Assembly (NCBI RefSeq): GCF_016907085.1
Contig: NZ_JAFBBJ010000001.1
Span: 868,001 to 932,000 of the forward strand
Direction: 5' to 3'
Origin: Clavibacter michiganensis
GTDB taxonomy: Bacteria > Actinomycetota > Actinomycetes > Actinomycetales > Microbacteriaceae
Length of the DNA: 64,000 bases
The notes beneath the pieces are model-generated. The model ran no database searches and was not told where the DNA came from. It saw only the letters and a program-made list of their open reading frames with translations. The position numbers and the translations under genes were made by a program. Shown here piece by piece: positions 51,832-59,803 of the stretch (positions are counted from its first letter, which is position 1; each line of letters starts with the position of its first letter).

Positions 51832-52791
51832 TCACGCCAACAGGGCGCGCGCCGTCCCCTCGTCGAGCACGATGTCCGTCACGAGCCCGGCGGCCAGCGC
51901 TCCCCGCACGCTGCGGACCTTGGACGCGCCCGCGACCACGCACACGCGCCGCGGCGCCTTGCGGATCGTCGCGAGGTCCGGCCCGCTCGCCCGGGCGTTG
52001 ATCGCGATGTCGGCCGACGAGCCGTCCTCGCGGAAGAAGACCGTGGAGACGTCGCCCACCACGCCGTCGGCGTCGAGCGCGCGCTGGTCGGACCGCTCGA
52101 GGTAGCCGCCCGAGTAGACGTGGCTCGGCACGAGGGCCACGGGGGATCCGACACCGAACAGCACCATGTCCATCCGCTCCTGCAGCTCGAGCACGCGCTT
52201 CGTGCTCCGCTCGCGCCACAGCGCCAGCTTCGTCGCCGGGTCGTCGAAGAAGGCCGGCACGGGGAACTGCTGCACGGTCGCGCCGTACGCCTGGCCGAAC
52301 CGGCGGAGGATCTCGCTCGCGTACATGATCCCCGTCGTGCGCACGTTGCCCGCCCCGTTCAGCTGCACCACGAGCGTGTTGTGCGTCGGCTTCGGCACGA
52401 GGTACCGGCTCACGGCGCTCACGGTCGAGCCCCACGCGACGCCGACGACCATGTTCGAGTCGACGTACTGGGTGAGCATCCGTGCAGCGGAGAGCGCGAC
52501 CCGGTCGACGCGGTCGACGTCGCTCGTCTGGTCCGGCACGGGCACGACGTGCGCGACCACGCCGTAGCGGTCGTGCAGCTGCTCCCCCAGCACCGTCGCG
52601 AGGTCGAGCGGCGAGCGGATCTGGATGTCCACGAGCCCCGTCTCCCGGGCGAAGGAGAGGAGCCGCGAGACGGAGGAGCGGCTCGTCCCGAGCTCGCGCG
52701 CGATCGCCTCCATCGTCAGGTCCTGCATGTAGTAGAGGTGCGCCGCGCGGAGGGCGTCCTGGGTGCGCTCGTGCGCGATGCCGTCGACCAT
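51832..52791 (-). CDS. SorC/DeoR-type sugar-binding transcriptional regulator
   Basis: A 319-residue regulator of the SorC family. Residues 10-55 form a helix-turn-helix (LTMEAIARELGTSRSSVSRLL) and the rest is the sugar-phosphate-binding domain (GVAWGSTVSAVSRYL; VFFREDGSSADIAINARA; VVAGASKVRSVRGAL). It is divergent from glpD and separated by a 14-base perfect-arm palindrome, so it most likely controls glpD in response to glycerol 3-phosphate or a related phosphate ester; the ligand is inferred. The start MVDGIAHERT has AAGG eight bases upstream; an ATG six codons earlier would begin within the palindrome. Confidence 0.9.
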   Translation of the reverse strand: MVDGIAHERTQDALRAAHLYYMQDLTMEAIARELGTSRSSVSRLLSFARETGLVDIQIRSPLDLATVLGEQLHDRYGVVAHVVPVPDQTSDVDRVDRVALSAARMLTQYVDSNMVVGVAWGSTVSAVSRYLVPKPTHNTLVVQLNGAGNVRTTGIMYASEILRRFGQAYGATVQQFPVPAFFDDPATKLALWRERSTKRVLELQERMDMVLFGVGSPVALVPSHVYSGGYLERSDQRALDADGVVGDVSTVFFREDGSSADIAINARASGPDLATIRKAPRRVCVVAGASKVRSVRGALAAGLVTDIVLDEGTARALLA

Positions 52792-52801
52792 GACGCGAGC
52801 C

Positions 52802-52831
52802 TTGCACATCCGTGCACGGGCTAGGTCGAAT
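52802..52831 (+). promoter_or_regulatory. Candidate glpD promoter
   Basis: TTGCAC (52802-52807), 18-base spacer, TCGAAT (52826-52831); the transcript would start near 52838 with a leader of about 60 bases. Confidence 0.4.
52803..52816. promoter_or_regulatory. Palindromic operator between the SorC-type regulator and glpD
   Basis: TGCAC-ATCC-GTGCA, perfect 5-base arms, of the general TGnACA form seen at SorC/DeoR-type operators. It overlaps the putative glpD -35 and lies just upstream of the regulator start, fitting repression of both. Confidence 0.55.
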
Positions 52832-52898
52832 CCGTTCGCGGGCGGAGGATGGAGTCACAGCACGCGCACCACGCACGTCTCAACAGAGAGAAGCCCTC

Positions 52899-54659
52899 GT
52901 GACCCAGTCGAAGAAGACCGACCTGCGGGACAACGTCGCCCGCATCCACGACCGCCCGAGCGCCAAGGTGCTCGTCATCGGCGGTGGCATCAACGGCATC
53001 GCGACGTTCCGCGACCTCGCGCTGCAGGGCGTCGACGTCGTCCTCGTCGAGCGCGCCGACTACGGCTCGGGTGCCTCGGCCGCGAGCTCGCACATGATCC
53101 ACGGCGGCATCCGCTATCTCGAGAACGGCGAGTTCCGCCTCGTCCGCGAGTCCGTCGAGGAGCGCAACGGCCTGATCCGCATCGCGCCCCACTACGTGAA
53201 GCCGCTGCAGACGACCATGCCGATCTTCTCCACGTTCTCGGGCATCCTCAACGCGCCCCTGCGCATGCTGACCCACAAGCAGCGCTCCACCAAGGAGCGC
53301 GGCGCCCTCCTCATCAGCGTCGGCATGACGCTCTACGACTCCTTCTCCCGCGACGGCGGCTCGGTCCCCCGTCACCGCTTCCGCATCGGCAAGGCGGCCC
53401 GCGAGGACATGCCCGCCCTCAACAAGGACGTCAAGTTCACCGGCACCTACTACGACGCCTCCGTGCACGAGCCGGAGCGCCTGGCGCTCGACGTGCTGAA
53501 GGACGGCCTGGCCGCGGGCGACCACGCGCGCAGCGCCAACTACCTCGAGGCCGTGGGCGTCGCGGACGGCGGCGTGAAGCTGCGCGACGTGATCTCCGGC
53601 ACCGAGTTCGTCGTGACCGCGGACGTCGTGGTCAACGCGTCCGGCCCCTGGACCGACCTCACCAACGAGGCCATGGGCGGCGACACGAAGTTCATGGGCG
53701 GCACCAAGGGCTCGCACATCGTCGTCGACAACGCGGAGCTGCTCGAGGCCACCAAGGGCCGCGAGATCTTCTTCGAGAACAACGACGGCCGCATCGTCCT
53801 CATCTACCCGCTCAAGGGCCGCGTCCTCATCGGCACCACGGACATCGACGCCGATCCGAGCGAGCCGGCCGTCTGCACCGAGGAGGAGGTCGACTACTTC
53901 TTCGACCTCGTCAAGCACGTCTTCCCGCAGATCGAGCTGAACCGCGACCACATCGTGTACCGCTACTCGGGCATCCGCCCGCTGCCGCGCCACGAGGACA
54001 CGGCGCCCGGCTTCGTGTCGCGCGACTACCGCATCGTCGAGACCGAGATCGACGGCCTGCCCGACGCGAAGGTCCTCAGCCTCGTCGGCGGCAAGTGGAC
54101 GACGTTCCGCGCGCTGTCCGCGCACCTCTCCACCGAGGCCACCACGCGCCTCGGCGTGGAGCGCTCGGTCGACACGACGGGCATGCCCATCGGCGGCGGC
54201 AAGGACTTCCCGTCCTCCAGCACCGCCCGCGCACGGTGGATCGCCACGCAGGCCGCCCGCGCGGAGGGCATCGGCACCGAGCAGGTCGACCGGCTGCTGA
54301 ACCGCTACGGCACCCGCGCCACGAGCGTCATCGACGTCCTCTCCGGACAGCCCTCGACGCCGCTCGCGACCGACCCGCAGCTCACGCGCGCCGAGATCGC
54401 GTACTTCGCCACGCACGAGGACGCGGTGCACCTCGCCGACGTCGTCCTCCGTCGCACGAACCTCGCGTTCGTCGGCGGCGTGACCCACGAGATGCTCGCC
54501 GAGATCGCGGACGTGCTGCAGGACGCGCTCGGCTGGACCGGCGAGGAGCGCGACGCGGAGATCCAGGACACCGTCGACACGCTGCTGACGTACCACGGGG
54601 TCGACGTGGGCGCCACGAAGGTCGCCGCCGACGCGACCGTCACGGAGTTCGCGAACTAG
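52899..54659 (+). CDS. glpD: Aerobic glycerol-3-phosphate dehydrogenase
   Basis: Oxidises glycerol 3-phosphate to DHAP, passing electrons through FAD to the quinone pool at the membrane. The 586-residue protein has the FAD-binding VIGGGINGIATFRDLA at the start, GASAASSHMIHGGIRYLENG, HIVVDNAE and PLKGRVLIGTTDID, then the C-terminal DAO_C domain (ATSVIDVLSG onward). The GTG follows GAGAGAAG. Its partner genes glpF and glpK lie 4 kb downstream on the same strand but are separated by other genes, so they are independently transcribed. A hairpin follows the stop. Confidence 0.97.
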   Translation: MTQSKKTDLRDNVARIHDRPSAKVLVIGGGINGIATFRDLALQGVDVVLVERADYGSGASAASSHMIHGGIRYLENGEFRLVRESVEERNGLIRIAPHYVKPLQTTMPIFSTFSGILNAPLRMLTHKQRSTKERGALLISVGMTLYDSFSRDGGSVPRHRFRIGKAAREDMPALNKDVKFTGTYYDASVHEPERLALDVLKDGLAAGDHARSANYLEAVGVADGGVKLRDVISGTEFVVTADVVVNASGPWTDLTNEAMGGDTKFMGGTKGSHIVVDNAELLEATKGREIFFENNDGRIVLIYPLKGRVLIGTTDIDADPSEPAVCTEEEVDYFFDLVKHVFPQIELNRDHIVYRYSGIRPLPRHEDTAPGFVSRDYRIVETEIDGLPDAKVLSLVGGKWTTFRALSAHLSTEATTRLGVERSVDTTGMPIGGGKDFPSSSTARARWIATQAARAEGIGTEQVDRLLNRYGTRATSVIDVLSGQPSTPLATDPQLTRAEIAYFATHEDAVHLADVVLRRTNLAFVGGVTHEMLAEIADVLQDALGWTGEERDAEIQDTVDTLLTYHGVDVGATKVAADATVTEFAN

Positions 54660-54689
54660 CACCGCGCACGGCGGATCCGATCCGCATCC

Positions 54690-54723
54690 GGGAGGCCGGT
54701 CGCCGAAGGGCGGCCGGCCTCCC
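54690..54723 (+). terminator. Hairpin terminator after glpD
   Basis: A 15-bp stem with loop GAAG; one pair is G-U when read on the plus strand and would be A-C on the minus strand, consistent with termination of glpD. No T-run. Confidence 0.65.
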
Positions 54724-54763
54724 CGCGTCCCGGGAGCCGGGAGCCGCTGTCAGCGGACGGGTC

Positions 54764-54769
54764 TACGGT
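54764..54769 (+). promoter_or_regulatory. -10 box (TACGGT) for leaderless gpx
   Basis: TACGGT, six bases, ATG, no Shine-Dalgarno. Confidence 0.4.
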
Positions 54770-54775
54770 CGGGCC

Positions 54776-55267
54776 ATGACGCATCCCCGGCTCGACCCGA
54801 TCCCGCTGACCACCCTCCAGGGCGAGGACACCACCTTCGGCGCGTACGCCGACAAGGTCGTGCTCGTCGTCAACGTCGCCTCGCGCTGCGGCCTGGCGCC
54901 GCAGTATGAGAAGCTCGAGCAGCTGCAGCGCACGTACGGGGAGCGGGGCTTCACGGTCATCGGCTTCCCGAGCAACCAGTTCCTGCAGGAGCTCGGATCC
55001 GCGGAGGCCATCGACGAGTACTGCTCCACCACGTGGGGCGTCACCTTCCCGATGATGGAGAAGGTCAAGGTCAACGGCCGCTCCGCGCATCCCGTCTACG
55101 CGGAGCTCACGAAGACGCCCGACGCGGAGGGCAAGGCCGGCCGCGTGAAGTGGAACTTCGAGAAGTTCGTCGTCACGCCGTCGGGCGCCGTGCACCGCTT
55201 CCGGCCCACGGTCGAGCCGGACGCGCCGGAGATCGTGTCCCTCATCGAGGCCGAGCTGCCCGCCTGA
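54776..55267 (+). CDS. Glutathione peroxidase-family thiol peroxidase
   Basis: A 163-residue peroxidase with a thioredoxin fold. The catalytic tetrad is visible as Cys38 (NVASRCGL), Gln68 (FPSNQF), Trp126 and Asn127 (KWNFEKF). Cysteine, not selenocysteine, is used. Actinobacteria lack glutathione, so the reductant is probably thioredoxin; that is inferred from the family. A second cysteine at residue 83 (DEYCSTTW) might be the resolving one. The gene stands alone between glpD and a convergent DinB-like gene. Confidence 0.93.
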   Translation: MTHPRLDPIPLTTLQGEDTTFGAYADKVVLVVNVASRCGLAPQYEKLEQLQRTYGERGFTVIGFPSNQFLQELGSAEAIDEYCSTTWGVTFPMMEKVKVNGRSAHPVYAELTKTPDAEGKAGRVKWNFEKFVVTPSGAVHRFRPTVEPDAPEIVSLIEAELPA

Positions 55268-55304
55268 GCGCGTCTCCCCCGGCCCCGCGCTCGCGCCGGC
55301 GCGG

Positions 55305-55820
55305 TCAGCGGCGACGGGCGATGAGGCCCGCGAGGTACGACGCCTGCCCGGCGTGCTGCAGGTCGTCGGCGAGCACGCTGACGAGGCGGGCGCCGAGCGT
55401 CACGGGCGGGGTCCAGTCCTCGTCGATCACGCGGTCGAGCTCCGTGTCGTCGAGCCCGGCGAGGTACGACAGCGTGGCCGACTGCACGGCGTCGAGGTAG
55501 CCGAGCAGCAGCTCGGAGGTGATGCCCTCGAGCGACGCGACGTCGTCGGGCGACTGCCCGTACCCGGTCGCCGAGTCGTCGAACGGGAGGGCGAAGCGCC
55601 CCGCCCAACCACCGGACGTCCACGTCTGGTCGCGGCCGGCGACGTCGGCGACCTGGGCGTCCTGCACGCGGGCGAGGTGCCAGACGAGCCAGCCGACGGA
55701 GTTGGCCTCGGCATCGGGGCGGAAGGCGAGGTCGTCGGCGCCGAGGCCGTCGACGGCGTCGCGGACGATCTCGGCGATGCGCCCGTAGGCGTCCACGAGC
55801 AGGTCGGTGGCGGGGGTCAT
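55305..55820 (-). CDS. DinB/DUF664 family protein
   Basis: A 171-residue four-helix-bundle protein of the DinB superfamily. Likely metal-binding histidines are His48 in WLVWHLARVQD and His156 in DDLQHAGQASYL; the helix TPATDLLVDAYGRIAEIV opens the protein. Members include mycothiol- and bacillithiol-dependent transferases and enzymes of unknown activity, so the function is open. GAGGAGAG lies seven bases before the ATG. It is convergent with gpx (37-base gap) and divergent from the YchJ gene. Confidence 0.85.
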   Translation of the reverse strand: MTPATDLLVDAYGRIAEIVRDAVDGLGADDLAFRPDAEANSVGWLVWHLARVQDAQVADVAGRDQTWTSGGWAGRFALPFDDSATGYGQSPDDVASLEGITSELLLGYLDAVQSATLSYLAGLDDTELDRVIDEDWTPPVTLGARLVSVLADDLQHAGQASYLAGLIARRR

Positions 55821-55910
55821 GGTGCTCTCCTCGGGTCGGGGATGGGGTGGGCCAGCGAGGCGGTCGCTCCTCCCATCCTGCTCCGGCCGCCGTCGTGGGA
55901 GGCTCGGGGG

Positions 55911-56327
55911 ATGACGCGCCTTTGCCCCGACGCTCCGTGGTCGACACCCGACGACGACGCCTGGTGCCCGTGCACGAGCGGCGACCCGTACGGCACGTGC
56001 TGCGGCCCGCTGCACCGGGGGGACGCCGAGGCCCCGACCGCCGAGCGGCTGATGCGCTCCCGCTTCGCCGCCTACTCCCGCGGCGACGCGGCATACCTCG
56101 CGCGCAGCTGGCACGCGTCGACGCGCCCCGGGGAGATCGACCTCGACCCGTCCGTCCGCTGGTTCCGGCTCACGATCCACCGCACCGCTCTCGGAGGTCC
56201 CGACGACGCGACCGGCGTCGTCGAATTCGAGGCGGCGTTCCGGCAGGGCGGCGAGCGCGGCGGCCAGCGGGAGGCTAGCCGCTTCGTCCGGCAGGCGGGA
56301 TCCTGGGTCTACCTCGACGCCCTCTGA
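55911..56327 (+). CDS. YchJ-family (UPF0225) protein
   Basis: 138 residues. The N-terminal SEC-C-like zinc site is WCPCTSGDPYGTCCGPLHRG; the remainder is the YchJ domain with RFAAYSRGDAAYLARSWH and RWFRLTIHRT. The family is widespread and structurally NTF2-like, but no activity is established. GGGAGG lies eight bases before the ATG. It is convergent with dhaM (25 bases apart). Confidence 0.9.
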   Translation: MTRLCPDAPWSTPDDDAWCPCTSGDPYGTCCGPLHRGDAEAPTAERLMRSRFAAYSRGDAAYLARSWHASTRPGEIDLDPSVRWFRLTIHRTALGGPDDATGVVEFEAAFRQGGERGGQREASRFVRQAGSWVYLDAL

Positions 56328-56352
56328 CCGCCTCGCGGCCGGGAGCCGCTCG

Positions 56353-57087
56353 TCAGGCCTCGCCGAACCCCGACTCGATCAGCTCGACCAGCGCGGTGAC
56401 CGCCTCCTCGGCGTCATCGCCCGTGGCCTCGATCACGACGTGCGCGCCGCGGGTCAGGCCCAGGGCCATGACGCCGAGGAGCGACGCCGCGTTCTGCCCG
56501 TTCACGGTGACGGCCGAGGAGTAGGCGGATGCGCGCGTGACGAAGTCGGCCGCGGGCCGCGCGTGCAGACCGTCGCGGTTGACCAGGGTGGCCTCGCCGC
56601 GGACGGTGCCCGTGCCCGATGCGGGAGCGGGTCCCGTGCCGTCGGCGCGCGGATCCGGCGCGAGTCCCGCATCGGCGTCGTCCGCGGAGTCGGCGACCGC
56701 GGCCGAGGCGGCGGCCGCGGCCACGTCCTCGCGCGATCCACCCGTCTCGGCGGCCACCGCGGCGGCGACCGCGCCCTCCACCAGCGGCGCGCGCACCACG
56801 ACGATGCGCGCGGCGGCGTCCTCGTCGAGCATGTCGACCGCGGTCTCGGCCGTGAGGTACGCGGATCCGAGGTCGGCGAGCACGACGACGCCGTCGCCGC
56901 CCTCCGCCTCGGCGAGCGCCGCGGAGACGACGTCGAAGCTCGTGCCGATGCCCGCGTCGGCGCGCGTGCCGTCGCCGGACCCGCCCGCGGGGACGAGGGC
57001 GACGGTCGGCGCCATCTGGCGCGCGAGGTCGACGAGCCCGTGCGCGATGAGGGCACTGTGGGAGACGAGGACGAGGCCGACGCTCAC
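56353..57087 (-). CDS. dhaM: PTS-dependent dihydroxyacetone kinase phosphotransferase DhaM with HPr domain
   Basis: Delivers phosphate from PEP via the PTS to DhaL-bound ADP. The 244 residues hold an EIIA-Man-like DhaM domain (about 1-120, active His10 in VLVSHSALIAHG), a 40-residue Ala/Asp/Pro-rich linker and a complete HPr domain (about 164-244) with His175 in RDGLHARPAADF. E. coli DhaM has in addition an EI-like domain, which is absent here; free EI must therefore phosphorylate it. The GTG overlaps the dhaL stop (GTGA), ending a dhaK-dhaL-dhaM operon. Confidence 0.94.
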   Translation of the reverse strand: MSVGLVLVSHSALIAHGLVDLARQMAPTVALVPAGGSGDGTRADAGIGTSFDVVSAALAEAEGGDGVVVLADLGSAYLTAETAVDMLDEDAAARIVVVRAPLVEGAVAAAVAAETGGSREDVAAAAASAAVADSADDADAGLAPDPRADGTGPAPASGTGTVRGEATLVNRDGLHARPAADFVTRASAYSSAVTVNGQNAASLLGVMALGLTRGAHVVIEATGDDAEEAVTALVELIESGFGEA

Positions 57088-57737
57088 GATGACGCCCCGT
57101 CGGCGGCGCGGGCGGTGGTGGCCGCCGCGCGCAGGATGAGCGCGGACGACTGCGCGCCCGGATCGCGGTGGCCGATGGCGCGGTCGCCCAGGTAGGACGC
57201 GCGTCCCTTGCGGGCCACGAGCGGCTCCGTCGCCTCCGCCCCGCGCGCGGCGGCGTCGGCGGCGGCCTCGAGGGCGTCGGCGGGTGCGGATCCCGCGCCG
57301 GCGGCCGCCCGGGCGGCCTCGGCGGCGGGCCCCCACGCGTCCACCATCGTCTTGTCGCCGCGCTCGGCCTTGCCGCGGAGGACGATGCCGCCCACCGCCG
57401 CCTCGAGGAGGTCGGCGATCGCGGACGCGTCGAGGTCCGCGCGGCCCGCGACGGCCGCGGAGGCCTTGAGGTACGCCGTCCCGAGCAGCGGGCCGGATGC
57501 GCCGCCGACGGTGGAGATCAGCGTGGTGGCGACGGTCTTCAGCGCGTCGGCGGGCGCGGCGTCGGACGCCAGGCCCGCCAGCTTCTCCGTGACGGCGCCG
57601 AAGCCGCGGTCGAGGTTCTCGCCGTGGTCGCCGTCGCCGATCTCGCGGTCGAGCGTGATGAGCTCACCGCGCTGGTCGGCGACGACGCGCGCCGCCTCCG
57701 TGATCCAGGCGACGACCCAGTCGGTCCCGAGTGCCAT
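57084..57737 (-). CDS. dhaL: Dihydroxyacetone kinase ADP-binding subunit DhaL
   Basis: Holds ADP as a phosphate relay between DhaM and dihydroxyacetone bound on DhaK. The 217-residue protein has the magnesium site in TLDREIGDGDHGENLDRGF (Asp30, Asp35, Asp37) and the nucleotide-binding TVGGASGPLLGTAYL and RGKAERGDKTMVDA motifs. A Ser/Ala-rich C-terminal tail follows. The ATG lies three bases past the dhaK stop. With dhaM beside it, this is the PEP-dependent type and not the ATP-dependent fused kinase. Confidence 0.96.
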   Translation of the reverse strand: MALGTDWVVAWITEAARVVADQRGELITLDREIGDGDHGENLDRGFGAVTEKLAGLASDAAPADALKTVATTLISTVGGASGPLLGTAYLKASAAVAGRADLDASAIADLLEAAVGGIVLRGKAERGDKTMVDAWGPAAEAARAAAGAGSAPADALEAAADAAARGAEATEPLVARKGRASYLGDRAIGHRDPGAQSSALILRAAATTARAADGASS

Positions 57738-57740
57738 GAG

Positions 57741-58742
57741 CTACCTCCCCCACCGCAGCGCGGCGGTCTGCACGGGCGAGTCCCACAGGTCGACGAGCTC
57801 GTCGTCGAGCAGGAGCACCGTGAGGGACAGTCCCTCCATGTCGAGGGCCGTGACGTAGTCTCCCACGAGGCTGCGGGCGACGGTCAGGCCGGCCTCCTCG
57901 AGCACGGCGGCCGCGCGGCGGTAGGCGATGTAGAGCTCGGACAGCGGCGTCGCGCCCATCCCGTTCACGAGCAGCAGGACGCGGCTGCCGGCCGGCGCGC
58001 CCAGGTCCTCGAGCACGGGGTCGAGGAGGCGCTCCACGATGGCGTCCACGGGCTCGAGCGGCAGCTTGACGCGGCCGGGCTCCCCGTGGATCCCGATGCC
58101 GATCTCCATCTCGTCGTCCTCGAGCGCGAAGCTCGGCTCGCCGGCGTGGGGGACGGTGCACGCGCGGATGGCGACGCCCATGCTCCGCACCTGCCCGACC
58201 ACCCGCTCGGCGATCGCGGCCACGGCGTCGAGGTCGTCCCCGCGCTCCGCCGCCGCACCCGCTATGCGCTCCACGAGCACCGTGCCGGCCACCCCGCGGC
58301 GGCCTGCCGTGTAGAGGGAGTCGGTGACGGCGACGTCGTCGTCGACCACCACCGTCCGCACCCGGACGCCCTCCGCCTCCGCGAGCTCCGCCGCGGTCTC
58401 GAAGTTGAGGACGTCGCCCGTGTAGTTCTTCACGATGTGCAGCACGCCCGCCCCGCCATCCACGGCCAGGGTGGCGGCGACGACCGGATCCGGGGTGGGG
58501 CTCGTGAACACCGGTCCGGGCACGGCCGCGTCGAGCATCCCGTGCCCCACGAACCCGGCGTGCAGCGGCTCGTGCCCGCTGCCGCCGCCGCTGACGAGGG
58601 CCACGCGCCCGGGGCGGGTGGCCTCCGCACGACGGACGAAGAGCGGATCGACGCTCAGGGCGACCAGGTCGGGATGGGCGGCGGCGAAGCCCGCGACGGC
58701 CTCGTCGGCCACCGCCCTCGGATCGTTGATCAGCTTCTTCAC
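57741..58742 (-). CDS. dhaK: Dihydroxyacetone kinase substrate-binding subunit DhaK
   Basis: Binds dihydroxyacetone covalently through a histidine. The 333 residues show VSGGGSGHEPLHAGFVG (about 50-66), LHIVKNYTGDVLNFETA and the hemiaminal His219 in GIGIHGEPG. The GTG start gives the standard MKKLINDP. First gene of dhaKLM and divergent from glpF, with a 281-base shared control region carrying inverted repeats. The operon lets DHA enter glycolysis as DHAP. No glycerol dehydrogenase is adjacent, so the source of DHA is unclear. Confidence 0.96.
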   Translation of the reverse strand: MKKLINDPRAVADEAVAGFAAAHPDLVALSVDPLFVRRAEATRPGRVALVSGGGSGHEPLHAGFVGHGMLDAAVPGPVFTSPTPDPVVAATLAVDGGAGVLHIVKNYTGDVLNFETAAELAEAEGVRVRTVVVDDDVAVTDSLYTAGRRGVAGTVLVERIAGAAAERGDDLDAVAAIAERVVGQVRSMGVAIRACTVPHAGEPSFALEDDEMEIGIGIHGEPGRVKLPLEPVDAIVERLLDPVLEDLGAPAGSRVLLLVNGMGATPLSELYIAYRRAAAVLEEAGLTVARSLVGDYVTALDMEGLSLTVLLLDDELVDLWDSPVQTAALRWGR

Positions 58743-58840
58743 TGCCGGCTCCTCGCGGGTCCCGGGCGGCCGGACGGCCGCCGCGCATCCGAGCCGGATC
58801 GAGGACGGGACTCGGTCGGCGGCGACTCGGGTGTGTCGCC

Positions 58841-58846
58841 AACATA
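58841..58846 (-). promoter_or_regulatory. -10 box (TATGTT) for dhaKLM
   Basis: TATGTT on the minus strand, about 100 bases before the dhaK GTG; no good -35. The long leader is otherwise featureless to my eye. Confidence 0.3.
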
Positions 58847-58877
58847 CGCCCGGCAGGAGGAGCTCCGACAGCCCCGC

Positions 58878-58939
58878 CGACCCTCCCTCAGGGGCAGGGA
58901 TCCGCGTCGCCGAGCGGCTAGCCGCGACAGGGAGGGTCG
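58878..58939. promoter_or_regulatory. Inverted repeats in the dhaK-glpF control region
   Basis: Arms CGACCCTCCCT (58878-58888) and AGGGAGGGTCG (58929-58939) are perfectly complementary over 11 bases; between them is the 12-base palindrome GCGGCTAGCCGC (58914-58925). The right arm covers the expected glpF -35. These may be operator sites for a regulator of glycerol/DHA use. Confidence 0.4.
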
Positions 58940-58951
58940 CGCCACCGGCAC

Positions 58952-58957
58952 TAGATT
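58952..58957 (+). promoter_or_regulatory. -10 box (TAGATT) for glpFK
   Basis: TAGATT about 66 bases before the preferred glpF GTG; -35 not evident. Confidence 0.35.
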
Positions 58958-59023
58958 GGAGCCACCGCGATGATGCGGAAGAGGTCGCCCCCGCGCCTCG
59001 ACGAACGATCGGAGCACCACGCA

Positions 59024-59776
59024 GTGGATCTTGGAGTCATATTCCTGTCGGAGACGGTGGGCACCGCCCTCCTCGTCCTCCTCGGATGCGGAGTCGTGGC
59101 GAACGTCGCGCTCATCAAGTCGAAGGGGCTCGCCGGCGGCACCCTGATGGTCAACTTCGGCTGGGGCCTCGCGGTCTTCGCCGGCGTCACCGTCTCCTAC
59201 GCGTCCGGCGCGCACCTGAACCCGGCCGTCACGCTCGGCCTCCTCGCCGCCGGCAAGATCGACGACGTCGCCAGCGTCCCCGTGTACATCCTCGCCCAGA
59301 TGGTCGGCGCGATCATCGGCGCCGTCTTCTGCTGGCTCGCCTACAAGCAGCACTTCGACGAGGAGCCCGACGCGGCCACCAAGCTCGGCGTGTTCTCGAC
59401 CGGCCCCTCCATCCGCAACTACGCGTGGAACCTCGTCACCGAGATCATCGGCACCTTCGTGCTCGTGATCGTGATCCTCGGCTTCAGCCTCGCGAACAAC
59501 CCCGACGCGGACGCGGCCACCCCCGCCGGCCTCTCGGCCCTCGGCGCGGTCCCCGTCGCCCTCCTCGTGGTCGGCATCGGCGCCTCCCTCGGCGGACCGA
59601 CCGGCTACGCCATCAACCCGGCCCGTGACCTCGGACCCCGCATCGCGCACGCGATCCTCCCCATCAAGGGCAAGGGCTCGAGCGACTGGTCCTACGCCTG
59701 GGTGCCCGTCGTCGGCCCCGCCATCGGCGGCGTCCTCGCCGGCCTCGCGTCCTACGCGCTGCTCCCCATCCTCTAG
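59024..59776 (+). CDS. glpF: Glycerol uptake facilitator (aquaglyceroporin)
   Basis: A 250-residue MIP-family channel for passive glycerol entry. The two half-helix motifs are present: AHLNPAVTLG and AINPARDLGPR; Asp after the second NPAR is typical of glycerol-conducting members and not of water channels. About six membrane helices are predicted. The GTG giving MDLGVIFLSETVG has GGAG nine bases upstream and fits the family; an ATG 18 codons earlier would add a polar Arg-rich leader. glpK follows after 27 bases in the same operon. Confidence 0.95.
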   Translation: MDLGVIFLSETVGTALLVLLGCGVVANVALIKSKGLAGGTLMVNFGWGLAVFAGVTVSYASGAHLNPAVTLGLLAAGKIDDVASVPVYILAQMVGAIIGAVFCWLAYKQHFDEEPDAATKLGVFSTGPSIRNYAWNLVTEIIGTFVLVIVILGFSLANNPDADAATPAGLSALGAVPVALLVVGIGASLGGPTGYAINPARDLGPRIAHAILPIKGKGSSDWSYAWVPVVGPAIGGVLAGLASYALLPIL

Positions 59777-59803
59777 AACCCCGAACCTCATAGGAGAGAC
59801 CAC

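Noticed and set aside
52821..54662. 613-codon minus-strand ORF opposite glpD
   Set aside because: glpD on the plus strand is unmistakable; the antisense frame is low-complexity shadow.
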